Part shown: positions 41,739 to 51,299 of the stretch, one piece after another
Position numbering within the stretch: the first letter of the stretch is position 1
Layout of the letters: every line of letters starts with the position of its first letter
Source: Flavobacterium sp. BFFFF2
Lineage (GTDB): Bacteria; Bacteroidota; Bacteroidia; Flavobacteriales; Flavobacteriaceae
Direction of reading: 5' to 3'
Assembly: GCA_002256385.1 (NCBI GenBank)
Contig: NKJD01000017.1
Coordinates: 1 to 64,000 of the forward strand
Length of the DNA stretch: 64,000 nucleotides
The notes under the pieces: model-generated
The model's database searches: none
The model's input: the letters and a program-made list of their open reading frames with translations, nothing else
What the model was told of the DNA's origin: nothing
Translations under genes and position numbers: made by a program

Positions 41739-41758
41739 TTAATATGCGTGCATATTAA
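41739..41758. promoter_or_regulatory. Perfect palindrome, likely MarR operator
   Basis: TTAATATGC and its exact complement GCATATTAA are separated by GT. The site is 19 bases before the marR start codon, next to TATCTTTG (41766-41773), a -7-like sequence. MarR proteins bind palindromes of this size and often repress their own promoter. Because the -7-like sequence is only 4 bases from the ATG, the transcript would be nearly leaderless if it is used. Confidence 0.65.
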
Positions 41759-41777
41759 ATTTTAATATCTTTGACTT

Positions 41778-42224
41778 ATGAGTTTAAATCATCCAAAAGA
41801 AAGAACCATTGACTACGCTTTGCGCAACACTTGGCAGGCGGTGGCACGCATGTATAATGAAGAAGCGGCCAAGTATGAAGCCACCATGTCGCAAGGTTTT
41901 GCCTTGTTGAGCATTGATAAAGAAGACGGAACGCCTTCTACTTACATCAGTAACAGAATGGGAATGGAGCCCACCAGTTTAACCCGCACGTTAAAAACGC
42001 TCGAAGACAAAGGCTATATAATAAGGAAAAAGAATCCGGACGATGGTCGCGGGGTACTCATTTATTTGACCGAAGCCGGAAGGCAAAAAAGGGAATTGTC
42101 AAAGGCCACCGTTTTAAAATTTAATGAAGTGTTGGAAGCCCATATTCCAGTCGCCCAATTAGATGTTTTTAGAGCTGTGACCGATCAAATCAGTCGACTT
42201 ATAGTAGAAAAAAACATTTTTTAG
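41778..42224 (+). CDS. MarR-family transcriptional regulator of the beta-oxidation cluster
   Basis: The 148-residue winged helix protein has recognition-helix region SNRMGMEPTSLTRTLKTLED, wing KKNPDDGRGVLIYLTEAGR and a dimerisation helix at the C-terminus. It is 57 bases upstream of the fused hydroxyacyl-CoA dehydrogenase gene, on the same strand. A ligand such as an acyl-CoA probably releases it from DNA; this is inferred from the genes it precedes. A perfect 20-bp palindrome lies just upstream of its start. Confidence 0.92.
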   Translation: MSLNHPKERTIDYALRNTWQAVARMYNEEAAKYEATMSQGFALLSIDKEDGTPSTYISNRMGMEPTSLTRTLKTLEDKGYIIRKKNPDDGRGVLIYLTEAGRQKRELSKATVLKFNEVLEAHIPVAQLDVFRAVTDQISRLIVEKNIF

Positions 42225-42281
42225 ATACTCATTATGTAATTTATATGACGGTTTCATTGATGCCGTCAAAAAGATAAAGAT

Positions 42282-44672
42282 ATGAACAGAATTATTAAAA
42301 AAGTAGCGGTTGTTGGTTCGGGCATCATGGGGTCGGGCATTGCTTGTCACTTGGCCAATATTGGCCTCGAAGTATTGCTGCTTGACATTGTGCCGCAAAG
42401 CACCACGCCCGAAGAAGAAAGAAAAGGCCTGAGCATCAATGACAAAGCGGTTCGGAATCGGATCGTGAATGGCCATTTGGCGCAAGCGCTCAAATCAAAT
42501 CCTTCACCCATTTACCATGCTTCCTTTGCCAAAAGAATTACAACGGGCAATACCACTGACGATTTGCCTAAAATTCTGCACTATGATTGGATTATAGAGG
42601 TCGTGGTGGAACGCTTGGACATCAAAAAACAAGTGTTTGAACAAATTGACCGCTTTCGCAAACCTGGTACTTTGGTTACTTCCAATACCTCGGGCATTCC
42701 CATTCATTTGATGAGCGAAGGCTTAAGCGATGATTTCCAGGCGCATTTTTGTGGTACCCACTTTTTTAATCCGGCGCGGTATTTAAAATTATTTGAAATT
42801 ATTCCTGGGCCTAAAACCAAACCTGAAGTGCTTGATTTTTGGTCAAATTATGGCGCTCGATTTTTGGGTAAAACAACGGTCATTGCCAAGGATACGCCCG
42901 CTTTTATTGGCAATCGCATCGGCATTTTTGGCATCATGAGCTTGTTTCACCAAGTCAAAGAGCTGGGATTGACGGTGGAAGAAGTCGATAAATTAACGGG
43001 GCCTGTCATTGGTCGGCCCAAATCGGCTACGTTCCGCACAGTTGATGTGGTGGGGCTTGATACCTTGGTGCATGTGGCCAATGGCTTGTATGAAAATTGC
43101 CCAAATGACGAAGCGCATGAATTGTTTAAACTGCCCGATTTTATCCAAAAAATGATGGAAAATCAGTGGTTGGGCAGCAAAACCAAACAAGGATTTTACA
43201 AAAAAGAAGGCAAAGACATTTTAGCCCTCAACCTAAATACACTGACTTATCATCCCAGCAAAAAGGCTTCTTTTGCCACGCTGGAACTCACCAAGAGCAT
43301 TGATAAACCCATCGATCGGTTTAAGGTTTTGGTATCAGGCACAGACAAAGCAGCGGCCTTTTACCGCAAAAATTTCACGGCTTTATTTGCCTACGTGTCA
43401 AACCGCATTCCTGAAATTTCAGATGATCTTTTCAAAATTGACGATGCACTTAAAGCTGGTTTTGGCTGGGAAAACGGCCCATTTGAAATCTGGGATGCTA
43501 TTGGTATCAAACAAGCATTAGCCCTCATGGAAGCCGAAGGGCACACCGCTGCGCCTTGGGTTGCCGACATGTTGGCTGCTGGCTGCGAGTCATTTTACAC
43601 CGTTAAAAATGGGGTTACCTATTATTATAATATTTCAGGCAAAACCTACGACAAAAAACCGGGCCAAGATGGTTTCATCATTTTAGATAACATCCGCGAA
43701 AGCCACAAAGTATGGGGCAATTCAGATTGTACGCTGTTCCACTTGGGCGATGGCATTTTGAACTTGGAATTTCATTCCAAAATGAACACCATAGGCGGCG
43801 GTGTGCTTACAGGCATCAACAAAGCCATTGATTTGGCCGAAACTGCCTACCAAGGCTTGGTCATTGGCAACCAAGGCGCCAACTTTTCGGTAGGTGCCAA
43901 CCTAGGCATGATCTTTATGATGGCCGTTGAACAAGAATACGACGAACTCAATATGGCCATCCGATTGTTTCAAAACACCATGATGAGGTGCCGTTATTCG
44001 GCCATACCCGTGGTAGTTGCCCCTCATGGCATGACCTTGGGCGGTGGCTGCGAAATGACGATGCATGCCGATCGGGTGGTAGCTGCGGCCGAAACCTATA
44101 TTGGTTTGGTCGAATTTGGCGTCGGCGTGATTCCAGGTGGAGGTGGTTCCAAAGAAATGGCCTTGCGGGCTTCCGATTTGTTCCGAAAAAACGATGTGGA
44201 ACTCAATGTATTGCAAGAATACTTTTTAAGTATTGGTATGGCCAAAGTGGCCACATCAGCTTATGAAGCCTTTGATTTGGGCATCCTACAAAAAGGAAAA
44301 GACATTGTGGTGGTGAACCGCGACCGGCAAATTGCAACGGCCAAACAAATAGCACTTCAGATGGCGGAACAAGGCTATACCCAACCCATTCAACGCACTG
44401 ATGTGAAGGTGCTGGGGAAACAAGCATTAGGCATGTTTTTGGTGGGCACCGATCAGATGGTGGCTGGGCAATACATTTCGGAACACGACCGCAAAATTGC
44501 TAATAAACTGGCCTATGTCATGGCTGGTGGCGATTTGTCTGAATCTACCTTGGTGTCGGAACAATACTTGCTCGACCTGGAAAGAGAAGCCTTTTTGAGC
44601 TTGTGCACCGAACGAAAAACCTTGGAGCGCATTCAGTTTATGTTGACCAAAGGGAAACCTTTACGGAATTAG
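42282..44672 (+). CDS. fadN: 3-hydroxyacyl-CoA dehydrogenase / enoyl-CoA hydratase fusion (FadN type)
   Basis: The 796-residue product has the NAD-binding dehydrogenase first (VAVVGSGIMGSGIACHLANI, residues ~9-28), then the two dehydrogenase C-terminal domains (~190-460). The enoyl-CoA hydratase domain is last (~490-690; MTLGGGCEMTMHADRVVAAA, GLVEFGVGVIPGGGGSKEMA). This order is the reverse of E. coli FadB and matches Bacillus FadN. It carries out the hydration and NAD-dependent oxidation steps of fatty-acid beta-oxidation. The thiolase and acyl-CoA dehydrogenase genes follow on the same strand. Confidence 0.95.
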   Translation: MNRIIKKVAVVGSGIMGSGIACHLANIGLEVLLLDIVPQSTTPEEERKGLSINDKAVRNRIVNGHLAQALKSNPSPIYHASFAKRITTGNTTDDLPKILHYDWIIEVVVERLDIKKQVFEQIDRFRKPGTLVTSNTSGIPIHLMSEGLSDDFQAHFCGTHFFNPARYLKLFEIIPGPKTKPEVLDFWSNYGARFLGKTTVIAKDTPAFIGNRIGIFGIMSLFHQVKELGLTVEEVDKLTGPVIGRPKSATFRTVDVVGLDTLVHVANGLYENCPNDEAHELFKLPDFIQKMMENQWLGSKTKQGFYKKEGKDILALNLNTLTYHPSKKASFATLELTKSIDKPIDRFKVLVSGTDKAAAFYRKNFTALFAYVSNRIPEISDDLFKIDDALKAGFGWENGPFEIWDAIGIKQALALMEAEGHTAAPWVADMLAAGCESFYTVKNGVTYYYNISGKTYDKKPGQDGFIILDNIRESHKVWGNSDCTLFHLGDGILNLEFHSKMNTIGGGVLTGINKAIDLAETAYQGLVIGNQGANFSVGANLGMIFMMAVEQEYDELNMAIRLFQNTMMRCRYSAIPVVVAPHGMTLGGGCEMTMHADRVVAAAETYIGLVEFGVGVIPGGGGSKEMALRASDLFRKNDVELNVLQEYFLSIGMAKVATSAYEAFDLGILQKGKDIVVVNRDRQIATAKQIALQMAEQGYTQPIQRTDVKVLGKQALGMFLVGTDQMVAGQYISEHDRKIANKLAYVMAGGDLSESTLVSEQYLLDLEREAFLSLCTERKTLERIQFMLTKGKPLRN

Positions 44673-44803
44673 AAGCAAGAGCAAAGAGGAAAGAGAAAAG
44701 AAGATAGAGCAAAAGACCCAGTTAATAATCGATAGAAATAGAAAGAACCGGTAGGCTTGACTTTTGACTTTAGGCTTTCGACTTTCGACTAAAATAATTC
44801 AAA

Positions 44804-45988
44804 ATGAATAACACAGCATACATAGTAAGCGGTTTCAGAACCGCAGTGGGCAAGGCGCCAAAGGGTGTTTTCCGATTTAAACGTCCCGACGAATTGGCGG
44901 CGGAAACTATTGAACACCTCATGCAACAATGGCCAAATTTTGACCGTTCGCGCATTGACGATGTCATGGTGGGCAATGCCATGCCCGAAGCCGAGCAAGG
45001 CTTAAACATGGCAAGGCTTATTTCGCTTATGGGCCTAAAAGTAACCGATGTACCTGGAGTTACGGTCAATCGGTATTGCGCTTCTGGTTTGGAAACCATT
45101 GCCATGGCGGTGGCTAAAATCCAGAGTGGCATGGCCGATTGCATCATTGCAGGCGGGGCCGAAAGCATGAGCTACATTCCGATGGGCGGCTACAAACCAA
45201 CGCCCGATTATAAGTTGGCTGCCGCTGGTCACGAAGATTATTATTGGGGCATGGGACTTACCGCTGAAGCCGTTGCCAAACAATTTAATGTGTCTCGATC
45301 CGATCAGGATGCCTTTGCATTGGCTTCGCATCAGAAGGCGTTGAAAGCCCAAGCTGAAGGCAAATTTGACCGCCAAATTGTGCCCATTACTGTAGAACAT
45401 ACTTTTATCAATGCACAAGGCAAAAAAGAAACCAAACCCTATGTCGTGTCAAAAGACGAAGGGCCGAGGGCAGAAACGAGTTTGGAAGCCCTTGCCAATT
45501 TAAAAGCGGTTTTTGCAGCCGATGGCAGCGTAACAGCGGGCAATTCCTCGCAAATGAGCGATGGTGCGGCATTTGTGTTGGTGATGAGCGAAGCCATGGT
45601 CAAAGAATTTAACATGGAGCCGATTGCCCGAATGGTGAGTTATGCAGCGGCAGGGGTGGAGCCTCGAATTATGGGGATCGGTCCTGTAAAAGCCATACCA
45701 AAAGCATTGAAACAAGCGGGTTTGCAGTTAAAAGATATCGAACTCATTGAACTCAACGAAGCCTTTGCCGCGCAAGCTTTAGCCGTGATGAATACACTTG
45801 ACATCAACCCAGATTTGGTTAATGTCAATGGAGGTGCCATCGCTTTGGGGCATCCACTGGGTTGCACAGGCGCCAAGTTGTCCATTCAGTTATTTGACGA
45901 AATGAAAAGCAGAGGCAACAAATACGGCTTGGTTTCTATGTGTGTGGGCACAGGGCAGGGGGCTGCGGGGATCTTTGAGGTGTTTTAA
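44804..45988 (+). CDS. fadA: Acetyl-CoA acyltransferase (3-ketoacyl-CoA thiolase)
   Basis: The 394-residue thiolase has acyl-accepting Cys92 in VNRYCASGLETIAMA. The C-terminal motifs VNGGAIALGHPLGCTGA (catalytic His) and MCVGTGQGAAGIFE (catalytic Cys) are also visible. It cleaves 3-ketoacyl-CoA to acetyl-CoA and a shortened acyl-CoA, the last step of beta-oxidation. It lies 131 bp after fadN across a purine-rich heptamer-type spacer. Confidence 0.95.
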   Translation: MNNTAYIVSGFRTAVGKAPKGVFRFKRPDELAAETIEHLMQQWPNFDRSRIDDVMVGNAMPEAEQGLNMARLISLMGLKVTDVPGVTVNRYCASGLETIAMAVAKIQSGMADCIIAGGAESMSYIPMGGYKPTPDYKLAAAGHEDYYWGMGLTAEAVAKQFNVSRSDQDAFALASHQKALKAQAEGKFDRQIVPITVEHTFINAQGKKETKPYVVSKDEGPRAETSLEALANLKAVFAADGSVTAGNSSQMSDGAAFVLVMSEAMVKEFNMEPIARMVSYAAAGVEPRIMGIGPVKAIPKALKQAGLQLKDIELIELNEAFAAQALAVMNTLDINPDLVNVNGGAIALGHPLGCTGAKLSIQLFDEMKSRGNKYGLVSMCVGTGQGAAGIFEVF

Positions 45989-46023
45989 TTAGAGGCAAGA
46001 GCAAAGAAGCAAGAGCAAGGAGC

Positions 46024-46374
46024 ATGAAGCATAATTTTAAAAACTTAAAGATTTGGAATCAATCTATAGAATTGGCGACCGAAATACATGTATTAACTAA
46101 AAAATTCCCAAAATCAGATCGGCAAATTTTATCAAGTCAAATGAATCGTACTGCTATTTCAGTCCCATCAAATATAGCAGAAGGATCTAATCGAGGTGAT
46201 CATCACTTCAAACATTATTTGAACATCAGTTTAGGCTCAGCTTTTGAACTTCATTCACTCACAATTTTTAGCTGAAAAATTTGAATATATAATTAAAGAA
46301 ATGGCTTTTGAAATGGAATTGAAATAGTTGAATTGCAAAAAAGGATCAATGGCTTTATAAATAAGCTTGAATAA
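46024..46374 (+). pseudogene. Four-helix-bundle protein pseudogene (two frameshifts)
   Basis: The first 75 residues match the four-helix-bundle/'23S rRNA-intervening sequence' family: MKHNFKNLKIWNQSIELATE, SSQMNRTAISVPSNIAEGS, YLNISLGSAFEL. The frame then ends early at SLTIFS. The expected continuation (QFLAEKFEYIIKEMAFE) is found in another frame from ~46253, and the end (EIVELQKRINGFINKLE, stop at 46372-46374) in a third frame from ~46318. Two indels have therefore broken a gene of normal ~117-residue length. It lies between fadA and the acyl-CoA dehydrogenase gene, in a spacer with purine-rich repeats. Confidence 0.85.
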
Positions 46375-46560
46375 TTACTTCGAATTTATGTTGATAGCGT
46401 TGACGTCACAGCCCGGTTTGAATAAATTCAACTGAAAGAACCTGAAAACCATGCTGAAATTTATTTAATGTAAATCTAACACTTACTAAACCGAAAATAT
46501 ATTATTAACTAGAAGTATAGAATCTTTCTTCTTTCTTCTTTCTTCTAAAAAATCATTGTC

Positions 46561-48354
46561 ATGAACACAACCAGTACCTCTAAGACCCGCGGCGGCCAAT
46601 TCATTGTAAAAGAAACCGCATCTGATCAGGTTTTTACCCCTGAAGATTTTACCGAAGAGCAGCGTATGATGCGCGATTCGGTCAAGGAATTTGTCGATCA
46701 AGAAATTTGGGCGCACAAAACCCGTTTTGAACAAAAAGACTTTGGTTATACCGTTGAGGTGATGCGTAAGGCGGCCAACTTAGGTTTGCTAAGTGTTGCC
46801 GTGCCTGAGCAATATGGCGGCCTGGGCATGGGTTTTGTCGATACTTGTTTAGTGTGCGATTATATTTCGGGGGCAACAGGTTCTTTTTCAACGGCTTTTG
46901 GAGCGCATACGGGCATTGGAACCATGCCGATAGTGCTATATGGCACGGAGGAACAAAAACAAAAGTATATTCCGAAATTGGCTTCCGGAGAATGGTTTGG
47001 CGCTTATTGCCTTACCGAGCCGGGTGCCGGATCTGATGCCAATTCTGGAAAAACCAAGGCGGTTTTGTCAGCTGATGGCACACATTACAGCATTACCGGC
47101 CAAAAAATGTGGATTTCGAATGCGGGATTTTGCTCTTTGCTCATCGTTTTCGCCCGCATTGAAAATGACAAAAACATCACAGGTTTTATCGTTGAAAATG
47201 ACCCTACCAATGGCATCACGATGGGCGAGGAAGAACATAAATTGGGAATTCGTGCTTCTTCCACACGTCAAGTATTTTTTAATAACACCAAAGTGCCCGT
47301 TGAAAATGTATTGGGCGGTAGGGGAGAAGGCTTTAAAATTGCCATGAATGCGCTGAATGTGGGGCGCATCAAATTGGCGGCAGCTTGCTTAGATGCCCAG
47401 CGCCGTCTTACGTCAGAATCTATTCGCTATGCCAAAGAGCGCGTGCAATTTGGTGTTCCTATTGCCGATTTTGGGGCTATTCGCAGTAAAATTGCACACA
47501 TAGCCACTTCTACTTATGCGGGCGAAAGTGCCGTGTACAGAGCGGCGTTTGATATCCAAACCCGCATTGAAGCGCGCGAGGCCGATGGGCAAACCCACCA
47601 AGAAGCCGAATTAAAGGGCGTGGAAGAATATGCTATTGAATGTTCCATCTTAAAAGTGGCCGTGTCAGAAGATGTGCAGCATTGTGCCGACGAAGGAATT
47701 CAGATTTTTGGTGGGATGGGCTTTTCAGAAGACACCCCCATGGAAAGTGCTTGGCGCGATGCCCGTATTGCTCGAATCTATGAAGGTACTAATGAAATCA
47801 ATCGGATGTTATCGGTAGGGATGCTCATAAAAAAAGCCATGAAAGGACAAGTAGATTTATTAGGCCCCGCCATGCAAGTACAAGAAGAGTTGATGGGCAT
47901 TCCCTCATTTGACCTTCCTGATTACACCGAAGCATTTACCATGGAATTTGAAATGGTAGCTAAATTGAAAAAAGTGTTTTTAATGGTAGCTGGATTTGCC
48001 GTTCAAAAATTTGGCCCCGATTTAGACAAACACCAAAATTTATTGATGGCGGCCTCCGACATGCTCATTGAAATTTATTTAGCTGAAAGTGCCTTGTTAC
48101 GTGCCCAGAAAAATGCCACGCGCTTACCCAAAGTTGAAGCGGAGATGCAATTAACGATGGCACAGTATTATTTATATCAAGCGGTCGATATTGTTTATTT
48201 GAGAGGTAAAGAAGGCATTGCCAGCATGTCAGAAGCCGATGAACAACAAGGATTGATGATGGGTTTACGGCGATTTACCAAATACCCAATTTTACCTAAT
48301 GTTGGTGCTTTGCAAGAACAAATTGCCAAGCATTGGATCGAACATCAGTCGTAA
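46561..48354 (+). CDS. Acyl-CoA dehydrogenase
   Basis: The 597-residue flavoenzyme has FAD/substrate motifs AYCLTEPGAGSDANSGKT (near 165), QKMWISNAGF, GIRASSTRQVFFNNTKVP, RVQFGVPIADFGAI and FGGMGFSEDTPMESAWRDAR. A C-terminal extension of ~170 residues beyond the ~400-residue core makes it like the very-long-chain (ACADVL/FadE5-like) type. It performs the first oxidation step of beta-oxidation. It is separated from the thiolase by the four-helix-bundle pseudogene and ends at a clear terminator. Confidence 0.94.
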   Translation: MNTTSTSKTRGGQFIVKETASDQVFTPEDFTEEQRMMRDSVKEFVDQEIWAHKTRFEQKDFGYTVEVMRKAANLGLLSVAVPEQYGGLGMGFVDTCLVCDYISGATGSFSTAFGAHTGIGTMPIVLYGTEEQKQKYIPKLASGEWFGAYCLTEPGAGSDANSGKTKAVLSADGTHYSITGQKMWISNAGFCSLLIVFARIENDKNITGFIVENDPTNGITMGEEEHKLGIRASSTRQVFFNNTKVPVENVLGGRGEGFKIAMNALNVGRIKLAAACLDAQRRLTSESIRYAKERVQFGVPIADFGAIRSKIAHIATSTYAGESAVYRAAFDIQTRIEAREADGQTHQEAELKGVEEYAIECSILKVAVSEDVQHCADEGIQIFGGMGFSEDTPMESAWRDARIARIYEGTNEINRMLSVGMLIKKAMKGQVDLLGPAMQVQEELMGIPSFDLPDYTEAFTMEFEMVAKLKKVFLMVAGFAVQKFGPDLDKHQNLLMAASDMLIEIYLAESALLRAQKNATRLPKVEAEMQLTMAQYYLYQAVDIVYLRGKEGIASMSEADEQQGLMMGLRRFTKYPILPNVGALQEQIAKHWIEHQS

Positions 48355-48381
48355 GGTGTTTGCCCTTTAATCAAATAAAAA

Positions 48382-48412
48382 AAGTCCTGCTGGTTTCAGT
48401 AGGACTTTTTTA
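48382..48412 (+). terminator. Terminator after the acyl-CoA dehydrogenase gene
   Basis: AGTCCTGCTG and CAGTAGGACT pair with one mismatch around GTTT, followed by a T run. It also lies just beyond the convergent fadL-like gene and may serve both strands. Confidence 0.85.
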
Positions 48413-48431
48413 GTTTATATGGAAAGAGTTG

Positions 48432-49901
48432 TTATCTGAAGATATACGTGAAAGTGGCGGTTACCGCATTGTTTTTTACTTTAGTAAGAGCTGTTTCTGT
48501 TACACCAGCCGACAATAAACTTAATTGGTAATCTTGTTGGGTGTACGAATAAGCTACATCAATTTTATAATCTTGGAAATGATACCCGAATCCAGTAGAA
48601 TACCCGGTTAAATCACCCATTACACTTTTATCAATATAGGGGCTTTGTTCCCAACGGTAGCCAGCTCTTACACTCAAATGTTTGATTTTATGTTCCCAGC
48701 CAACCCGAAAACTGTTTGAAGTAGTGAATTGCTTGTCCATGGCTGAGTTTACATCAGAAAATTGATTTTTAGGTTTAAATCGCATGTCGCTGTATTCTTT
48801 GACGCCGTAATCAACACTGATAATGCCTTGTTTGTTATAAACATAAGCCGCGCTAAGTAGAAAACTCTGTGGCGTTTGCAATTTGTAGGGTTCAAAAACC
48901 ATGGTGTAACCTGGGTTAACGGCGGCACTTGAGGTATTTAAACGTTGACTTAATTCATCGGTAAATCGGTACCACACCGGGGAGGTATAATTGGCACCTA
49001 CCCTAAATTCTTTGGTGATTTTGATGATGGTTCCCAATTGAAATGAAAACCCATTGCCATAAGTATGTAAATCTTGGTAAAAGCCATTTACATTTGGATT
49101 ACCATTCGGGTTTGATTCCGAAAATCGGCTTGACTGTTTATAGTCATTAAAATAGGAATTTAAATTGATGCCAACATACATCCAATCATATACTTGTCCA
49201 GAAAAATTGAAAGCCAATTTGCCATTGTACCCTGTATTATTTACGGTGTTTGTTTGTCGATAATTGCCGCCTTTAATAGCGGGATCATACAAATTATTGG
49301 AGGCTGGGTTTCCTACCGCCGGATTGATTAAGTAGCCATTATACCCAAGCCACGCTTGTTGATCCATATAAGCAAAATCAGGAAAATAGTAAGAACTTGC
49401 TTGAAGGTTTGACAGCGGAATCCCGCCCAATAAATTGGCATAATAGGTAAAATAATCAGCAATAGAATGATAAGGATTGGTTCCCGTTACAGATGTACTG
49501 TTGTTAAATGAATTGACCAAATCGTAATTCACACCAAAACTAAATCGTTTCCAATCACTTTTTGGATCATAATTCCGAATGGGGACTACGGTCCCCAACT
49601 GATTTAAATCAAAGCGGTTCCCGGAATCACTACTTGTTGTACCAAAATAGGAAGAAGAATTAGACGTGTTAAAATTCCCCAATGAAACAGCAAATTGTGA
49701 GGAAGTAAAAACAGCTCCCCCCGCCGGGTTTATGGACATAGCACTTAAATCACCGCCGATGGCCCCAAAAGCGCCACCCATTGCATTAAATCGGGCCGTG
49801 CCTTGTGGATTCTCTTGCGCATACCGAAGGGCGTCCGAAATCCCTTGGGCATTTGAATAAAGGGTGCTTAACAGTAAGCATATAAAAAGGTTCTTTTTCA
49901 T
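48432..49901 (-). CDS. OmpP1/FadL-family outer-membrane transporter
   Basis: The 489-residue product has a signal peptide (MKKNLFICLLLSTLYSNAQG). The FadL N-terminal hatch-like segment follows (DALRYAQENPQGTARFNAMG, then GAIGGDLSAMSINPAGGAVF). Alternating strands lead to a terminal phenylalanine-type barrel end (VTATFTYIFR). FadL proteins let long-chain fatty acids diffuse through the outer membrane. It is convergent with the beta-oxidation genes and fits with them as the uptake step. Confidence 0.92.
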   Translation of the reverse strand: MKKNLFICLLLSTLYSNAQGISDALRYAQENPQGTARFNAMGGAFGAIGGDLSAMSINPAGGAVFTSSQFAVSLGNFNTSNSSSYFGTTSSDSGNRFDLNQLGTVVPIRNYDPKSDWKRFSFGVNYDLVNSFNNSTSVTGTNPYHSIADYFTYYANLLGGIPLSNLQASSYYFPDFAYMDQQAWLGYNGYLINPAVGNPASNNLYDPAIKGGNYRQTNTVNNTGYNGKLAFNFSGQVYDWMYVGINLNSYFNDYKQSSRFSESNPNGNPNVNGFYQDLHTYGNGFSFQLGTIIKITKEFRVGANYTSPVWYRFTDELSQRLNTSSAAVNPGYTMVFEPYKLQTPQSFLLSAAYVYNKQGIISVDYGVKEYSDMRFKPKNQFSDVNSAMDKQFTTSNSFRVGWEHKIKHLSVRAGYRWEQSPYIDKSVMGDLTGYSTGFGYHFQDYKIDVAYSYTQQDYQLSLLSAGVTETALTKVKNNAVTATFTYIFR

Positions 49902-49932
49902 AAAATCATTTTAAAAATTAATTTGGCTCCAA

Positions 49933-51207
49933 TTATCGGCGACCACCGCCACCGCCTCTGCTGCCACCGCCACCGCCGCCTCCATAGCTGCCACCGCCAC
50001 CGCCACCGCGGGTCCCGCCATAGTTGCCACCATTGTAATTTCCGCCGTTGTTAGTCGGTGTATAAGTACGAGGTGTACTGTCGTTACTACGAGGAGTGTA
50101 CGTATTGTTTGACGGGGTGTAATTTGGGGTATTATTATATCCTCTTGGACTCACGTTGGCATTGTTTGAATAGCCTCTTGGTGAATAAGTTCCTTGATTG
50201 ACACCATTGTTGCCGTTTCCATTATTGTTTCCATTGGAATATCCTCTTCCGCCATTGTAATTTCCACCACCATTTCCATTTGAGTATCCTCTGCCACCAC
50301 CGTTATTAAGTGGGTTTAAATATTGAGAGCGAGGCATGTTATTAGTTCCGCCATAACGCCCGCCGTTGTTTGAATTTACACCTATAGGGTTGTATCCACG
50401 TCCACCGCCATTATTATCATATCCGCGAATGCCACCAGTATTGTACATTTGGTTTCCATAGCGGTACCCGTTTCCACCTCGATATCCATTGGCAAAAGCG
50501 TAATTGCCATGGTGGTTATTAAACCAACCCCAGTTGGAATAATAGGGGTAAGGTGAATATCCATAACCCCAGTACGGGTTGGCATATCCCCATCCATAAC
50601 TGTAATAAGGTGATCCGTAGCCCATCCATGGATTCCAAATCATTGCGTTGCCATAGTAAGGATAGTACCAGCTTGATCCCCAACCGTAGTAAGGGTAATA
50701 CCAAGAGGCATTTCCACCCCAATAATTACCTCCTAATAAAGTAATGTTGATATTAGAAGCAGAACTATTATTCCCCCACCCTGCATACCCATTGTCGTAA
50801 CCTTGGTTATTGTTTGGGTTGTAATTTTGGTTATTGTTGTATTGGTTGTTATTGTAGCCTGAATTATTGCCATTTACTGTTGAATTATTTGCTGCAGGTG
50901 ATTGACCATTATTGTTATTATTTGTACCATAGCTATTTACATCAGTAAAAATTTGACCTTTTTCAGATTCCTGATTCAGGGCACTAAAATAACTTTTGTA
51001 TTGATAGTTAAGTGCCGTTTCATTGCTCTGTTTTGATTCTCGAACTGTGTAGCTTGGCCTTTGTGGAGCCGGTTCATCACCATAAATGCCGTCATAATCT
51101 CTGTAAGTTGCTTGTTGTTGCGTGCCGCAAGCAGCAAACAATAACCCGAAAATACCGTAACTCAGCCATTTAAGCGAAGTTATTAATAAGGTTGCATTGG
51201 GTTTCAT
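49933..51207 (-). CDS. Gly/Asn/Tyr-rich low-complexity lipoprotein
   Basis: The 424-residue product has a lipobox LLFAACG (Cys27). A short folded-looking region (~28-100) precedes an Asn-rich spacer. A Tyr/Trp/Gly-rich block follows (~155-240; repeats like YYPYYGWGSSW and YWGYGYSPYPY). Arg-Gly-Tyr/Asn-Gly repeats and a C-terminal GGGGGSRGGGGGRR tail end the protein. The composition suggests a flexible, sticky surface protein. No enzyme motif is seen. Similar low-complexity lipoproteins occur in Flavobacteria, with unknown role. It is encoded divergently from proS. Confidence 0.8.
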   Translation of the reverse strand: MKPNATLLITSLKWLSYGIFGLLFAACGTQQQATYRDYDGIYGDEPAPQRPSYTVRESKQSNETALNYQYKSYFSALNQESEKGQIFTDVNSYGTNNNNNGQSPAANNSTVNGNNSGYNNNQYNNNQNYNPNNNQGYDNGYAGWGNNSSASNINITLLGGNYWGGNASWYYPYYGWGSSWYYPYYGNAMIWNPWMGYGSPYYSYGWGYANPYWGYGYSPYPYYSNWGWFNNHHGNYAFANGYRGGNGYRYGNQMYNTGGIRGYDNNGGGRGYNPIGVNSNNGGRYGGTNNMPRSQYLNPLNNGGGRGYSNGNGGGNYNGGRGYSNGNNNGNGNNGVNQGTYSPRGYSNNANVSPRGYNNTPNYTPSNNTYTPRSNDSTPRTYTPTNNGGNYNGGNYGGTRGGGGGGSYGGGGGGGSRGGGGGRR

Positions 51208-51222
51208 ATCACACGTTTTTTA

Positions 51223-51253
51223 TTGTTGGACAATACAAAAATACTTAGTTTTG
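51223..51253 (+). promoter_or_regulatory. Promoter of proS
   Basis: TTG at 51223-51225, a 20-base spacer and TAGTTTTG (TAnnTTTG) at 51246-51253 match the Bacteroidota housekeeping promoter. The predicted start of transcription lies ~40 bases before the proS ATG. Confidence 0.65.
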
Positions 51254-51299
51254 TTGCTTCATTTAGTTAAAAAAAGATTAACTATTTCTAAATATAATT

